From positions 124,001 to 188,000 of the forward strand of contig NZ_JANDBD010000014.1 of NCBI RefSeq assembly GCF_024320865.1: a stretch of 64,000 nt of DNA, given 5' to 3'. The number at the start of each line of letters is the position of its first letter. Position 1 is the first letter of the stretch. Under the pieces are notes generated by a model. That model saw only the letters and a program-made list of their open reading frames with translations, ran no database searches and was not told the DNA's origin. The stretch comes from Mycolicibacterium arenosum (GTDB lineage Bacteria > Actinomycetota > Actinomycetes > Mycobacteriales > Mycobacteriaceae). Shown here piece by piece: positions 11,184-19,062 of the stretch. The translations under genes and the position numbers were made by a program.

Positions 11184-11861
11184 TCAGTCCGTGGTTCCGC
11201 CGACGACGGCGTCGCCGCTCGGTTCGGGCGGTGCCGCCAAGGCCGTCGTGAGCGCCGGGCCCGTGTGGTTGACGTGCAGCACGAACGGGCGCATCGACGA
11301 GTAGCGGACGACGCTCATCGACGCCGGGTCCGCGGTGATGCGCTGAAAGCTGTCCAGGTGCGAGCCGAGCGCGTCGGCCAGGATCGACTTGATGACGTCA
11401 CCGTGGGTGCAGGCGATCCACAGCACGTCAGCGCCGTGTTCCTCCGCGAGCCGGCGGTCGTGCTCGCGCACCGCGGCGACCGCGCGCGACTGCACCGCGG
11501 CCAGTCCCTCGCCCTCGGGGAACACCGCGGCGCTGGGCTGCTGCTGCACCACCGCCCACAGCGGTTCCTTCAGCAGCTCGCCGATCTTGCGGCCCGTCCA
11601 CGTCCCGTAGTCGACCTCGGTGAGCCGCTCGTCGACCACGGGATCGAGCGTCAACGCCGCCGCCACCGGCGCGACTGTTCGCTCACAGCGCAGCAGCGGC
11701 GAGCGCACGATGGCCTTGACCGGTAGCTCGCCGATGCGGGCGACGACGGCCTCGGCCTGCTCGCGGCCCTTGTCGTCGAGGTCAACCCCCTCGGAACGGC
11801 CCGCGAGCGTGTGGGCGGTGTTGGACGTGGAACGACCGTGGCGCAGCAGGATGACTGTCAT
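11184..11861 (-). CDS. MSMEG_4193 family histidine phosphatase
   Basis: A 225-residue phosphoglycerate-mutase-like protein, the counterpart of Rv2135c. The phosphoacceptor motif LLRHGRS is at residues 5-11. Further catalytic residues are the Arg in RSPLLRCERT, the Glu in LTEVDYGTWTG, and the second His in ACTHGDVIK. The substrate is unknown. Its ATG at 11861 overlaps the uppP stop by 4 nt, so it is made from the uppP transcript. The C-terminal 30 residues are disordered-looking (Pro/Gly/Thr). Confidence 0.92.
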   Translation of the reverse strand: MTVILLRHGRSTSNTAHTLAGRSEGVDLDDKGREQAEAVVARIGELPVKAIVRSPLLRCERTVAPVAAALTLDPVVDERLTEVDYGTWTGRKIGELLKEPLWAVVQQQPSAAVFPEGEGLAAVQSRAVAAVREHDRRLAEEHGADVLWIACTHGDVIKSILADALGSHLDSFQRITADPASMSVVRYSSMRPFVLHVNHTGPALTTALAAPPEPSGDAVVGGTTD

Positions 11862-12688
11862 GACGCTGCAATCGTGCCCGTCGCGAGCAGGATCAGCACG
11901 GCGGTGCCCACGATCAGGCGGTAGCCGACGAACCAGTACATGCTGTGGCTCACCAGGAATTTCAGGAACCAGGCGATCGCCGCGTACCCGACCACGAAGG
12001 CGATCACGGTGCCGATCAGCAGTTGCAACCCGGTCGCGCTCTGGCCGGCGCCCTCGGGGTGGAACGCGTCGGGCAGCGAGTACAGCCCCGAACCCAGCAC
12101 CGCCGGGATCGCGAGAAGGAAACCGAACCGGGCTGCGGCCTCGCGCTTCTGCCCCATGAACAACCCGGCACTGATCGTCACCCCCGAGCGCGAGACGCCG
12201 GGGATCAGGGCCAGTGCCTGCGAGCCACCGATGACCAGGCTGTCCTTCCAGGTGAACGCCTCGATCGGGCGGGTCTGCTTGCCGATGTACTCGGCGAGGG
12301 CGATCACGAACGAGAAGACGATCAGCGCGGTCGCGATGATCCAGAGGTTGCGGATGTCGTCGCGGATGACCTGCTTGAAGGCCAAGCCCGCGATGCCGAT
12401 CGGGATGGTGCCGATGATCACCCACCAGCCCAGCCAGTAGTCCGGCGTGCGCCTGGTCGCGTCCCGCAACCCGCCGAACCACGCCGCCAGAATGCGGCCG
12501 ATGTCCTTGGCGAAGTAGATCAGCACGGCTAACTCGGTGCCGATCTGGATGACCGCGGTGAAGGAGGCGCCGGCGTCGCGGTCGAAGAACACCGTCGAGA
12601 CGATCGCGAGATGTCCGGACGACGAAACCGGCAGGAACTCGGTCAAGCCCTGCACGATTGACAGAACGACCACTTGAAGCCACGACAT
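11858..12688 (-). CDS. uppP: Undecaprenyl-diphosphate phosphatase UppP (BacA)
   Basis: An integral membrane enzyme of 276 residues that dephosphorylates undecaprenyl/decaprenyl diphosphate to recycle the lipid carrier for peptidoglycan and arabinogalactan. Diagnostic motifs are LTEFLPVSSSGHL near residue 15 and PGVSRSG in the middle, which form the inverted-repeat active site; about eight hydrophobic helices are visible. The ATG at 12688 (MSWLQ) matches the family start. First gene of a unit with the histidine phosphatase, DUF3090 and SCO1664-family genes, all on the minus strand. Confidence 0.96.
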   Translation of the reverse strand: MSWLQVVVLSIVQGLTEFLPVSSSGHLAIVSTVFFDRDAGASFTAVIQIGTELAVLIYFAKDIGRILAAWFGGLRDATRRTPDYWLGWWVIIGTIPIGIAGLAFKQVIRDDIRNLWIIATALIVFSFVIALAEYIGKQTRPIEAFTWKDSLVIGGSQALALIPGVSRSGVTISAGLFMGQKREAAARFGFLLAIPAVLGSGLYSLPDAFHPEGAGQSATGLQLLIGTVIAFVVGYAAIAWFLKFLVSHSMYWFVGYRLIVGTAVLILLATGTIAAS

Positions 12689-12757
12689 CGCCGAATCCAC
12701 GCGCACGACGGTACCGGGGGCGAGCGAAGCGACGGGGGATGGGCAGCGGGCTAACTG

Positions 12758-13069
12758 TCAGCGTGCTGGGCGCGGCACCGGTTGCGCGTCGGCGACCGCA
12801 TCGCGGACGGCCGCCGTGAGGCTGCGCTCGTCGTGCACGTCGACGTGGGCCAGGCTGCGGGTCGCCGTGGCGACCACGTCCTCGGTCTGCGGCACGGGAC
12901 CGCTGATCCGCGGGCGATACACCGTCACGTCGAGCGTTCTGCGCTCCACGCGGAACGAGAAGGTCCTGCCGTCCCCCACGCGGCCAAAACCGCTGGCGTG
13001 CAGACCCGTCGACATGTCCTCGACCTCGAATTCGTCACCCACCACGTCCCTGTCCGACATAAGGGTCAT
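12758..13069 (-). CDS. Small conserved mycobacterial protein (Rv2137c-like position)
   Basis: A soluble 103-residue protein with no signal peptide or membrane segment. It has an acidic N-terminus and a beta-rich middle (FSFRVERRTLDVTVYRPR). No domain is recognised. The position between uppP and the divergent lppL gene matches M. tuberculosis Rv2137c. ATG 13069 is used; ATG 13060 three codons later is equally possible. A real gene is likely but the function is unknown. Confidence 0.65.
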   Translation of the reverse strand: MTLMSDRDVVGDEFEVEDMSTGLHASGFGRVGDGRTFSFRVERRTLDVTVYRPRISGPVPQTEDVVATATRSLAHVDVHDERSLTAAVRDAVADAQPVPRPAR

Positions 13070-13156
13070 TCGCGAACCATACCGTCGGGCCGGTTCACCG
13101 GTCCGCCTAAACTGGCCATTCGATCGTCCTTCCCTCCAGCGTCCGAGAGCTACCCT

Positions 13157-14206
13157 TTGCCGAATCCGCAGAAACTCGCCAGTCGCCTAGCTCACAGCGG
13201 CGCCGCGGTTGTGGTCTTCATTGCCGTCTCGGCGTGCTCGTCGAATCCCGGGGATACGCCGGACTCCGGGACCGACGCACCCGCAGCGATCGCACCGGCG
13301 GCGGCCGCGGTGTCACCGCCGGTGGGCGCCGCACCGGACGGCGTCGTGCTGCCACTGAGTGAACCCGTCCTGAGCAGCGTCTTCGATGGCGGCACTCGAT
13401 CCCTGGTCGCGATAGTGGGCCCCGCCGATTCGGCCACCGAACTCGGGATCTACCCGGCGCGGGGGGCGGGCCGGGTGGTTGCGCTGCCCGCTCCGGTCAC
13501 CGCGATAGCGACTGACGGCGACGGCGCCGTCTACCTCGCCAACCGCGGCGGTTACACGCGCGTCGACGTCCGATCGGGCCGACTGGACTCCGTGGACGTC
13601 GACGGTCACCCCGACACGCGGTTCACCGCGATCACGCTGCGGGCCGACGGCCGGGTGGCGCTCGGCAGCGACAGCGGCGGCGTCTACACGATCGCGCCCG
13701 ACCACTCCGTCGCGGCCCGGATCGAGACGTTCGCGCGTGTGGACGAGCTTGCGGCACAAGGGGATACGGTGTTCGCCCTGGACCGGTCGCAGACGTCGGT
13801 CACGACCGTGGAACCCGGCGGCGACGAGACCGGACCCGCCCTGCGCGCCGGGCAGGGCGCCACCACGATGGTCACCGACACGGCCGGGCGCCTGCTGGTG
13901 GCGGACACCCGCGGCGGACAGCTTCTGGTGTTCGGCTCGGATCCGCTGATGCTTCGTCAGCAGTACCCGGTGCCCGGCGCGCCCTACGGTCTGGCGTCCT
14001 CGCCCACGCTGACCTGGGTGTCGGAGACGGCGTCCAACATCGTTGTTGGATACGATCTCGGCACCGGCATCCCCGTCGAGAAGGTGCGATATCGAACCGT
14101 GCGACAACCGAACTCCCTGGCCTACGACGACGACACCGGCACGCTGTACGTGGCGTCCGGGGTCGGCGAGGGCGTGCAGGTGATCGCGACCAGGACGGCG
14201 CCGTGA
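13157..14206 (+). CDS. lppL: Lipoprotein LppL (beta-propeller-like)
   Basis: A 349-residue exported lipoprotein. The N-terminus LASRLAHSGAAVVVFIAVSAC is a signal peptide with lipobox VSAC, followed by a Pro/Ala-rich linker. The rest shows repeated blade-like segments (AIATDGDGAVYLANRGGYTRVDV, AITLRADGRVALGSDSGGVYTI, VTDTAGRLLVADTRGGQLLVF, LAYDDDTGTLYVASG), suggesting a WD40/NHL-type propeller. The only reasonable start is TTG at 13157; the open frame further upstream runs through the divergent gene and lacks a signal. It overlaps the next gene by 4 nt (GTGA). Matches M. tuberculosis LppL by position and sequence. Confidence 0.88.
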   Translation: MPNPQKLASRLAHSGAAVVVFIAVSACSSNPGDTPDSGTDAPAAIAPAAAAVSPPVGAAPDGVVLPLSEPVLSSVFDGGTRSLVAIVGPADSATELGIYPARGAGRVVALPAPVTAIATDGDGAVYLANRGGYTRVDVRSGRLDSVDVDGHPDTRFTAITLRADGRVALGSDSGGVYTIAPDHSVAARIETFARVDELAAQGDTVFALDRSQTSVTTVEPGGDETGPALRAGQGATTMVTDTAGRLLVADTRGGQLLVFGSDPLMLRQQYPVPGAPYGLASSPTLTWVSETASNIVVGYDLGTGIPVEKVRYRTVRQPNSLAYDDDTGTLYVASGVGEGVQVIATRTAP

Positions 14207-14448
14207 GCGAGATCCAGCGAGGCCGGATGCCCGCCGCCTGGGAGGCCGACCTCTCCGACGACTACGACTGGGTGCCGCTACGGCTGCCGCCCAACGTCAC
14301 CCGCGTGTCGGCGTCCCTGCGGCTGTCGATCGAGGCCGAGTACCGCGGCTGGGAGCTGACCAGGGTGCGGCTGTACACCGACGGAAGTCGGCGGGTTCTG
14401 CTGCGGCGCAGGAAGTCCGCCCGCACCATCGACCAGCCCGCGGTGTGA
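14203..14448 (+). CDS. DUF5703 family protein
   Basis: An 81-residue cytoplasmic protein, with core WEADLSDDYDWVPLRLPPNVTR and a C-terminal basic stretch VLLRRRKSARTI. It matches the small DUF5703 proteins that lie beside pyrD in actinobacteria. The GTG at 14203 overlaps the lppL stop, and pyrD starts 4 nt after its stop, so lppL, this gene and pyrD form one transcription unit. Function unknown. Confidence 0.82.
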   Translation: MSEIQRGRMPAAWEADLSDDYDWVPLRLPPNVTRVSASLRLSIEAEYRGWELTRVRLYTDGSRRVLLRRRKSARTIDQPAV

Positions 14449-14452
14449 CCGC

Positions 14453-15517
14453 GTGATCTACCGCGCCCTACGCCGGCTGTTCTTCCTCGTCCCGCCGGAG
14501 CGTATCCACACATGGGTGTTCGCCGCCCTTCGCGCCGCCACCGCGGTCGGACCTCCGCGCCGCCTGCTCGAGCGCCGGCTGGGGCCCTCCGATCCCCTGC
14601 TCGCCTCGACGGTCATGGGCATCGCGTTTCCCGGCCCGCTCGGACTGGCCGCCGGTTTCGACAAGGACGGCACGGGGTTGAATACCTGGGGCGCAATGGG
14701 ATTCGGCTACGCCGAGGTCGGCACCGTGACCGCACACGCGCAACCGGGCAACCCCAAGCCGCGCATGTTCCGCCTCCCGGACGACCGCGCACTGCTCAAC
14801 CGGATGGGCTTCAACAACCACGGCGCGGCGGCACTCGCGCAGCGGCTGGCCGGGAACACGGCGTCGGTGCCGATCGGGGTGAACATCGGCAAGACCAAGG
14901 TCACGCCGGCCGAGCACGCGGTCGAGGATTACGCCGCCAGCGCCCGCCTGCTGGGACCGCACGCGGCGTTCATGGTGGTGAACGTCAGCTCCCCCAACAC
15001 GCCGGGTCTGCGCGACCTGCAGGCCGTGGCGTCGCTGCGGCCGATCCTGGCCGCCGTCCGCGCGGCGACCACCGTGCCGGTGCTCGTCAAGATCGCACCC
15101 GACCTGTCCGACGACGATGTCGACGAGATCGCCGACCTGGCAGTCGAACTCGGGCTCGCGGGCATCGTCGCCACGAACACCACGGTCTCGCGGGAGGGCC
15201 TCGCGACCCCCGGCGTCGACGAGTTGGGCCCCGGCGGCATCTCGGGACACCCGGTGGCGCGGCGTTCGGCGGAGATCCTCCGCAGGCTCTACGGCCGCGT
15301 CGGTGACCGACTGGTGCTGATCAGCGTCGGCGGCATCGAGACGGCCGACGACGCGTGGGAACGCATCACCGCAGGCGCGTCACTGCTGCAGGGCTACACC
15401 GGTTTCGTGTACGGCGGTGGGCTCTGGGCCGCGCACATCCACCAGGGCATCGCGCAGCGCCTGCGCGACGGCGGGTTCGCCTCGCTGAGCGATGCGGTCG
15501 GGTCGGCTGCTCGCTGA
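14453..15517 (+). CDS. pyrD: Quinone-dependent dihydroorotate dehydrogenase PyrD
   Basis: Oxidises dihydroorotate to orotate in pyrimidine synthesis, passing electrons to membrane quinone. The 354 residues fit class 2 enzymes. The N-terminal amphipathic helices (RALRRLFFLVPPERIHTWVFAAL) form the quinone tunnel and membrane contact. FMN-site motifs are LAAGFDKDGTG, NRMGFNNHG and IGVNIGKTK. The catalytic base Ser lies in VNVSSPNTPGL, followed by LVKIAPDLSD and ISVGGIETADDAWERITAGA. GTG start at 14453, downstream of the coupled DUF5703 gene. Convergent with the PEBP gene, with 1 nt between the stops. Confidence 0.97.
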   Translation: MIYRALRRLFFLVPPERIHTWVFAALRAATAVGPPRRLLERRLGPSDPLLASTVMGIAFPGPLGLAAGFDKDGTGLNTWGAMGFGYAEVGTVTAHAQPGNPKPRMFRLPDDRALLNRMGFNNHGAAALAQRLAGNTASVPIGVNIGKTKVTPAEHAVEDYAASARLLGPHAAFMVVNVSSPNTPGLRDLQAVASLRPILAAVRAATTVPVLVKIAPDLSDDDVDEIADLAVELGLAGIVATNTTVSREGLATPGVDELGPGGISGHPVARRSAEILRRLYGRVGDRLVLISVGGIETADDAWERITAGASLLQGYTGFVYGGGLWAAHIHQGIAQRLRDGGFASLSDAVGSAAR

Positions 15518-15518
15518 G

Positions 15519-16046
15519 CTACTTCTGCTCGTAGGTCGCGTGAATCACCGCACGCGCGATCGCGTGGCTGAAGAGGTTGAAGCCGAGGTAGGCCGGTGTG
15601 GCGCCCTCGGGCACGTCGAGCTTCTCGACGTCGACGGCGTGGACGGCGACGAAGTACCGGTGGGGACCGTGGCCGGCGGGCGGCGCCGCGCCGATGAAGC
15701 GCGTCAGGCCGGCATCGTTGGCCAGGGTGACGGCGTCGCCGGGGAATCCGCTGCTGCTGCCGTCTCCGACACCCGCGGGGAGTTCCGTCACGGTGGCGGG
15801 CAGGTTGAACACCGCCCAGTGCCAGAAGCCGGACCCCGTCGGCGCGTCCTGGTCGTACATGGTGACGGCGAAGCTGCGGGTGGTCTCCGGGAAGCCCGAC
15901 CAGCTCAGCTGCGGCGAGACGTCCGATCCCCCGGCCCCCATGATCCCGCTCACCTGATCGTTGCCGAACGCGTCACCGTCGGTGAAGGACTCGGACGTCA
16001 GCGTGAAGGTGGGCAGCTCGGGCAGTGCGTCGTACGGCGTGCTCAT
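15519..16046 (-). CDS. YbhB/YbcL family Raf kinase inhibitor-like (PEBP) protein
   Basis: A 175-residue phosphatidylethanolamine-binding-like protein, matching Rv2140c (TB18.6). The ligand pocket signatures are visible: SPQLSWSGFPETTRSFAVTMYDQDAPTGSGFWHW, then GPHRYFVAVHAVD. There is no signal peptide, so it is cytosolic. The biological role in bacteria is unsettled. ATG 16046 is preceded by AAAGGA 7 nt upstream. It lies 29 nt downstream of the M20 peptidase stop on the same strand. Confidence 0.93.
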   Translation of the reverse strand: MSTPYDALPELPTFTLTSESFTDGDAFGNDQVSGIMGAGGSDVSPQLSWSGFPETTRSFAVTMYDQDAPTGSGFWHWAVFNLPATVTELPAGVGDGSSSGFPGDAVTLANDAGLTRFIGAAPPAGHGPHRYFVAVHAVDVEKLDVPEGATPAYLGFNLFSHAIARAVIHATYEQK

Positions 16047-16075
16047 GAACAGTCCTTTCGATGGTCGTGCGGTGG

Positions 16076-17410
16076 TCAGCAGTTGAGCAGGAAGCGCTCG
16101 AGCACCCGGCTGCCGAACTCCAGCGCGTCGACGGGTACCCGCTCGTCGACGCCGTGGAACAGCGACGCGAAGTCCAGATCGGGTGGCAGGCGCAGCGGAG
16201 CGAAGCCGAAGCAGCGGATGCCGAGCTTGACGAACGCCTTCGCGTCGGTCGCGCCCGAGAGCATGTAGGGCACCGTGCGCGCGCCGGGGTCCATCGCGAG
16301 CAGGGCGTCGTTCATCGCGTCGACGAGGTCGCCGTCGAACGTCGTCTCGACCGACGGCAGGTCGCGCTCCCACGTCCGGCTGACGTTCGGCCCGATCAGT
16401 TCGTCGACCTCGCGTTCGAAGGCCTCGCGGCGGCCGGGCAGCACCCGGCAGTCCACGATCGCCTCGGCGGTGGCGGGGATGACGTTGGCCTTGTATCCGG
16501 CCTTGAGCATCGTGGGGTTGGCCGTGTCGCGCAGCGTCGCACCCACGATGCGCCCGATGTCGCCGAGCTTGGCCACCGCGCCGTCGATGTCGGGCGAGTT
16601 CACGTCGAACTCGTAGCCGGTCTCCTCGGCGACCGCGGTGAGGAACTGGGCGACCGGTTCCGTCAGCACCAGCGGGAACCGGTGCCTGCCCAGCTTCGCC
16701 ACGGCCTCGGCGACCGCGGTCACCGCGTTGTCGGAGTGCACCATCGAGCCGTGACCGGCGCGACCACGTGCCGACAGCCGCATCCAGGCGATGCCCTTCT
16801 CGGCGGTCTCGATCAGGTACAGCCTGCGCTCCCCGCCGTCACGGGTCGGCACGGTCAGCGAGAACCCGCCGACCTCGCCGATCGCCTCGGTGACACCCTC
16901 GAACCACTCCGGCTTGTTGTCCACCAGCCACTGCGCGCCGTAGGTCCCGCCGTGCTCCTCGTCCGAGACGAACGCGAACACCAGATCGCGTGGCGGCACG
17001 ATGCCGGCCCGCTTGAAGTGCCGCGCGACGGCGATCATCATGCCGACCATGTCCTTCATGTCGACCGCGCCGCGACCCCACACGTAGCCGTCCTCGACGG
17101 CGCCCGAGAAGGGGTGCACGCTCCAGTCCGCGGGTTCGGCCGGGACGACGTCGAGGTGGCCGTGGATCAGCAGCGCACCGCGGTTCGGGTCGGCGCCCGC
17201 GAGCCGCGCGACCACGTTCCCGCGGCCCGGCGCGCCCGCCTCCACGTACTCGGTCTCGTACCCGACCTCCTCGAGTTGTGCGGCCACCCAGCGGGCGCAC
17301 TCGGCCTCGCCTTTGGTGGTCGCCAGGTCGCCGGTGTTCGAGGTGTCGAACCTGATGAGCTCACTGACGAGGCCCACGACTTCGTCTGCTGGTCCGGTCA
17401 CAGTCACCAT
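16076..17410 (-). CDS. M20 family metallopeptidase
   Basis: A zinc-dependent peptidase/deacylase of 444 residues, the counterpart of Rv2141c. Metal and catalytic motifs: LLIHGHLDVVPAE (His and Asp), WGRGAVDMKDMVG (bridging Asp), FVSDEEHGGTYGA (catalytic Glu and metal Glu), and a C-terminal FHGVDERVPVD (metal His). The middle third, GHGSMVHSDNAVTAV, is the dimerisation domain. The substrate cannot be told from sequence. ATG 17410 is chosen over GTG 17422. The gene faces away from tRNA-Leu. Confidence 0.94.
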   Translation of the reverse strand: MVTVTGPADEVVGLVSELIRFDTSNTGDLATTKGEAECARWVAAQLEEVGYETEYVEAGAPGRGNVVARLAGADPNRGALLIHGHLDVVPAEPADWSVHPFSGAVEDGYVWGRGAVDMKDMVGMMIAVARHFKRAGIVPPRDLVFAFVSDEEHGGTYGAQWLVDNKPEWFEGVTEAIGEVGGFSLTVPTRDGGERRLYLIETAEKGIAWMRLSARGRAGHGSMVHSDNAVTAVAEAVAKLGRHRFPLVLTEPVAQFLTAVAEETGYEFDVNSPDIDGAVAKLGDIGRIVGATLRDTANPTMLKAGYKANVIPATAEAIVDCRVLPGRREAFEREVDELIGPNVSRTWERDLPSVETTFDGDLVDAMNDALLAMDPGARTVPYMLSGATDAKAFVKLGIRCFGFAPLRLPPDLDFASLFHGVDERVPVDALEFGSRVLERFLLNC

Positions 17411-17503
17411 TCGTACCACCACCGCATTCGGCGGGTCCCGGTCCGGGGTGGGTTATCGGTTTGGGTCAGGAGCGGATGATCCGTTAGCCTTAGTCGCTCG
17501 CTC

Positions 17504-17589
17504 GTCCGAGTGGCGGAATGGCAGACGCGCTAGCTTGAGGTGCTAGTGCCCTACTAATGGGCGTGGGGGTTCAAGTCCCCCCTCGGACA
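17504..17589 (+). tRNA. tRNA-Leu (anticodon GAG)
   Basis: Acceptor strands GTCCGAG (17504-17510) and CTCGGAC (17582-17588) pair fully, with discriminator A at 17589. Anticodon stem CTAGC/GCTAG flanks the loop TTGAGGT, with anticodon GAG at 17537-17539. A long variable arm (GTGCCCTACTAATGGGCGT region) marks a class II tRNA, and GGGGGTTCAAGTCCCCC is the T arm. CCA is not encoded. Confidence 0.97.
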
Positions 17590-17601
17590 CACGTGTTCTC
17601 C

Positions 17602-17632
17602 CGACAACGGGCCCCTTCGGGGCCCGTTGTCG
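17602..17632 (+). terminator. Intrinsic terminator of tRNA-Leu
   Basis: A perfect 14-bp GC-rich stem (17602-17615 with 17619-17632) around a TTC loop, followed by TTT. It ends 8 nt before the stop of the convergent esterase gene and may serve both strands. Confidence 0.85.
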
Positions 17633-17640
17633 TTTCGCGC

Positions 17641-18702
17641 TCAGCTCACCCGCCGGGCGAAGTCGACGACGTCGCGCACCGCCCGTGCGAACAGCTCGGG
17701 CACCGCGACCGCGGCGATCTGCTCCCCCGCGTGGCCGACGCCGTTGTACACGTGGCCCGACGCGCTGACCCCCGCGCGCAGCAGCTTTCGCAGATAGGAC
17801 TGACCCTCGTCGCGCAAGGGGTCGAGTTCGTCGGTGGTGATCACGTGCGGTGGCAGGCCCCGCAACTCGTCGACGTCGGCGTAGAACGGCCACGCCAGCG
17901 GGTCCGTGCGGGACACCCCGGTCGGGTCGTACAGGGCGGCCATCATCGTCATCACCGACGGCCCCAGGAAGTAGCCCTCGTTCTCGGCCAGCGACACCAG
18001 TTCGGGGATCGGCGTGTCGTAGCCGCCGTAGATGAACGGGACCTGCGCGTAGACGCCGTCGATCCGACCGACCCTGCCCTCGCGCTTGGCCTTGAGCGCG
18101 GTCGCGAGCGACAGGTTGCCGCCACCGGACTCGCCGGTCACCACGATCGACGAGAGACCGAGCGCCTCGCGCTGCCCGTGCATCCAGTCAAGCGCGCTGG
18201 CGCAGTCGTTGAGGCCCGCGGGAAACGGGTGCGGCCCAAGGGTTCCCGCCGAGTTGCGGAATTCGACCCCGACCACGACGCAGCCCTCGGCCGCCAGGTT
18301 CGCGCGCCATCCCGACATCGCCGGGTCGGCGGCGCGCATGATCGCCATGCCGCCGCCGTGCAGGTGCAGCAGGCCCGGTAGCGGTCCGGGCGCTCCGATC
18401 GGCCGGTCGACGTAGAGCGTGATGTCGTTGCCGTCGACACCCTCGATCGTCAGAGTGAGCGTCTCGACGCCCGACGGTGCGGGCATGTCGGCGAGCAACG
18501 CTCCGAAGACACCGTCGAAAGCCTGCTCCGACGCGGCGGCGACCGCCAGCAGCTCCTCGACCGGCGAGGAGCGGTGCACGGGCAGTGCCGCCGCTTCGGC
18601 GTCGAGACCGAACGGCGCGAACAGCGCCACCATCCTCGGGTCGGCGCGCGGATCTGTGCGCAGTTCCATCGTCGGGTCGCCGAGCCGGCCGGGAAGGTTC
18701 AC
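17641..18702 (-). CDS. Alpha/beta hydrolase, hormone-sensitive-lipase (HSL) type
   Basis: A 353-residue cytosolic esterase/lipase. The HSL oxyanion motif HLHGGGMAI lies near residue 115. The nucleophile elbow is GESGGGN; Asp in DELDPLRDEG and His in GVGHAGEQ complete the triad. The substrate is unknown but probably short- to medium-chain esters, as for the Lip proteins of mycobacteria. GTG at 18702 starts 2 nt after the stop of the upstream secreted-protein gene, suggesting coupling; ATG 18669 would remove 11 residues and is the alternative. Confidence 0.88.
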   Translation of the reverse strand: MNLPGRLGDPTMELRTDPRADPRMVALFAPFGLDAEAAALPVHRSSPVEELLAVAAASEQAFDGVFGALLADMPAPSGVETLTLTIEGVDGNDITLYVDRPIGAPGPLPGLLHLHGGGMAIMRAADPAMSGWRANLAAEGCVVVGVEFRNSAGTLGPHPFPAGLNDCASALDWMHGQREALGLSSIVVTGESGGGNLSLATALKAKREGRVGRIDGVYAQVPFIYGGYDTPIPELVSLAENEGYFLGPSVMTMMAALYDPTGVSRTDPLAWPFYADVDELRGLPPHVITTDELDPLRDEGQSYLRKLLRAGVSASGHVYNGVGHAGEQIAAVAVPELFARAVRDVVDFARRVS

Positions 18703-18704
18703 GG

Positions 18705-19016
18705 CTACGACGATGCCACGTCGGAGACGACGATCTCCTGGTCTCCGCGCACGCAGGTGAACACGATCGGGTAGACGTCGGCCGCCGCGCCGTAGCAGGT
18801 GAAGTCGTCGACGGCCTGGTACTTGTCGCCCTCCGGGTCGTAGTCCCCCGCTACCGTTTCGGCCTCCTCGCACGTCAGACCGCCCGCGATGTCCAGCCCG
18901 AGGTCGTCCCGCGGCGGGCATTCGAGATAGCCGGGAATGGCGGCGGCCGACGGACTGGTGGCGAGCGCGGCACCGGCGACGACGACGGCGGACAGGAGGC
19001 AACGGACGAACGGCAT
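18705..19016 (-). CDS. Small secreted cysteine-containing protein
   Basis: A 103-residue protein with a clear Sec signal peptide (VRCLLSAVVVAGAALATS then PSAAA before the mature part). The mature chain has four Cys (LECPP, LTCEE, FTCYG, FTCVR), consistent with two disulfides. There is no known domain; similar small exported proteins of unknown role are common in mycobacteria. ATG 19016. It is immediately upstream of the esterase gene on the same strand and 46 nt downstream of the nitrate reductase stop. Confidence 0.72.
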   Translation of the reverse strand: MPFVRCLLSAVVVAGAALATSPSAAAIPGYLECPPRDDLGLDIAGGLTCEEAETVAGDYDPEGDKYQAVDDFTCYGAAADVYPIVFTCVRGDQEIVVSDVASS

Positions 19017-19062
19017 CGCACGATCCTGGCACGCGAGCCCGTGACGCGCCGCACCGCCGGTG

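Noticed and set aside
12782..13156. Extension of LppL upstream to 12782
   Set aside because: It would run through the divergent small gene and place the lipoprotein signal 125 residues inside the chain.
17504..17632. tRNA-Leu as the attachment site of a prophage
   Set aside because: No integrase, phage genes or repeat of the tRNA 3' end were seen in the following 25 kb.
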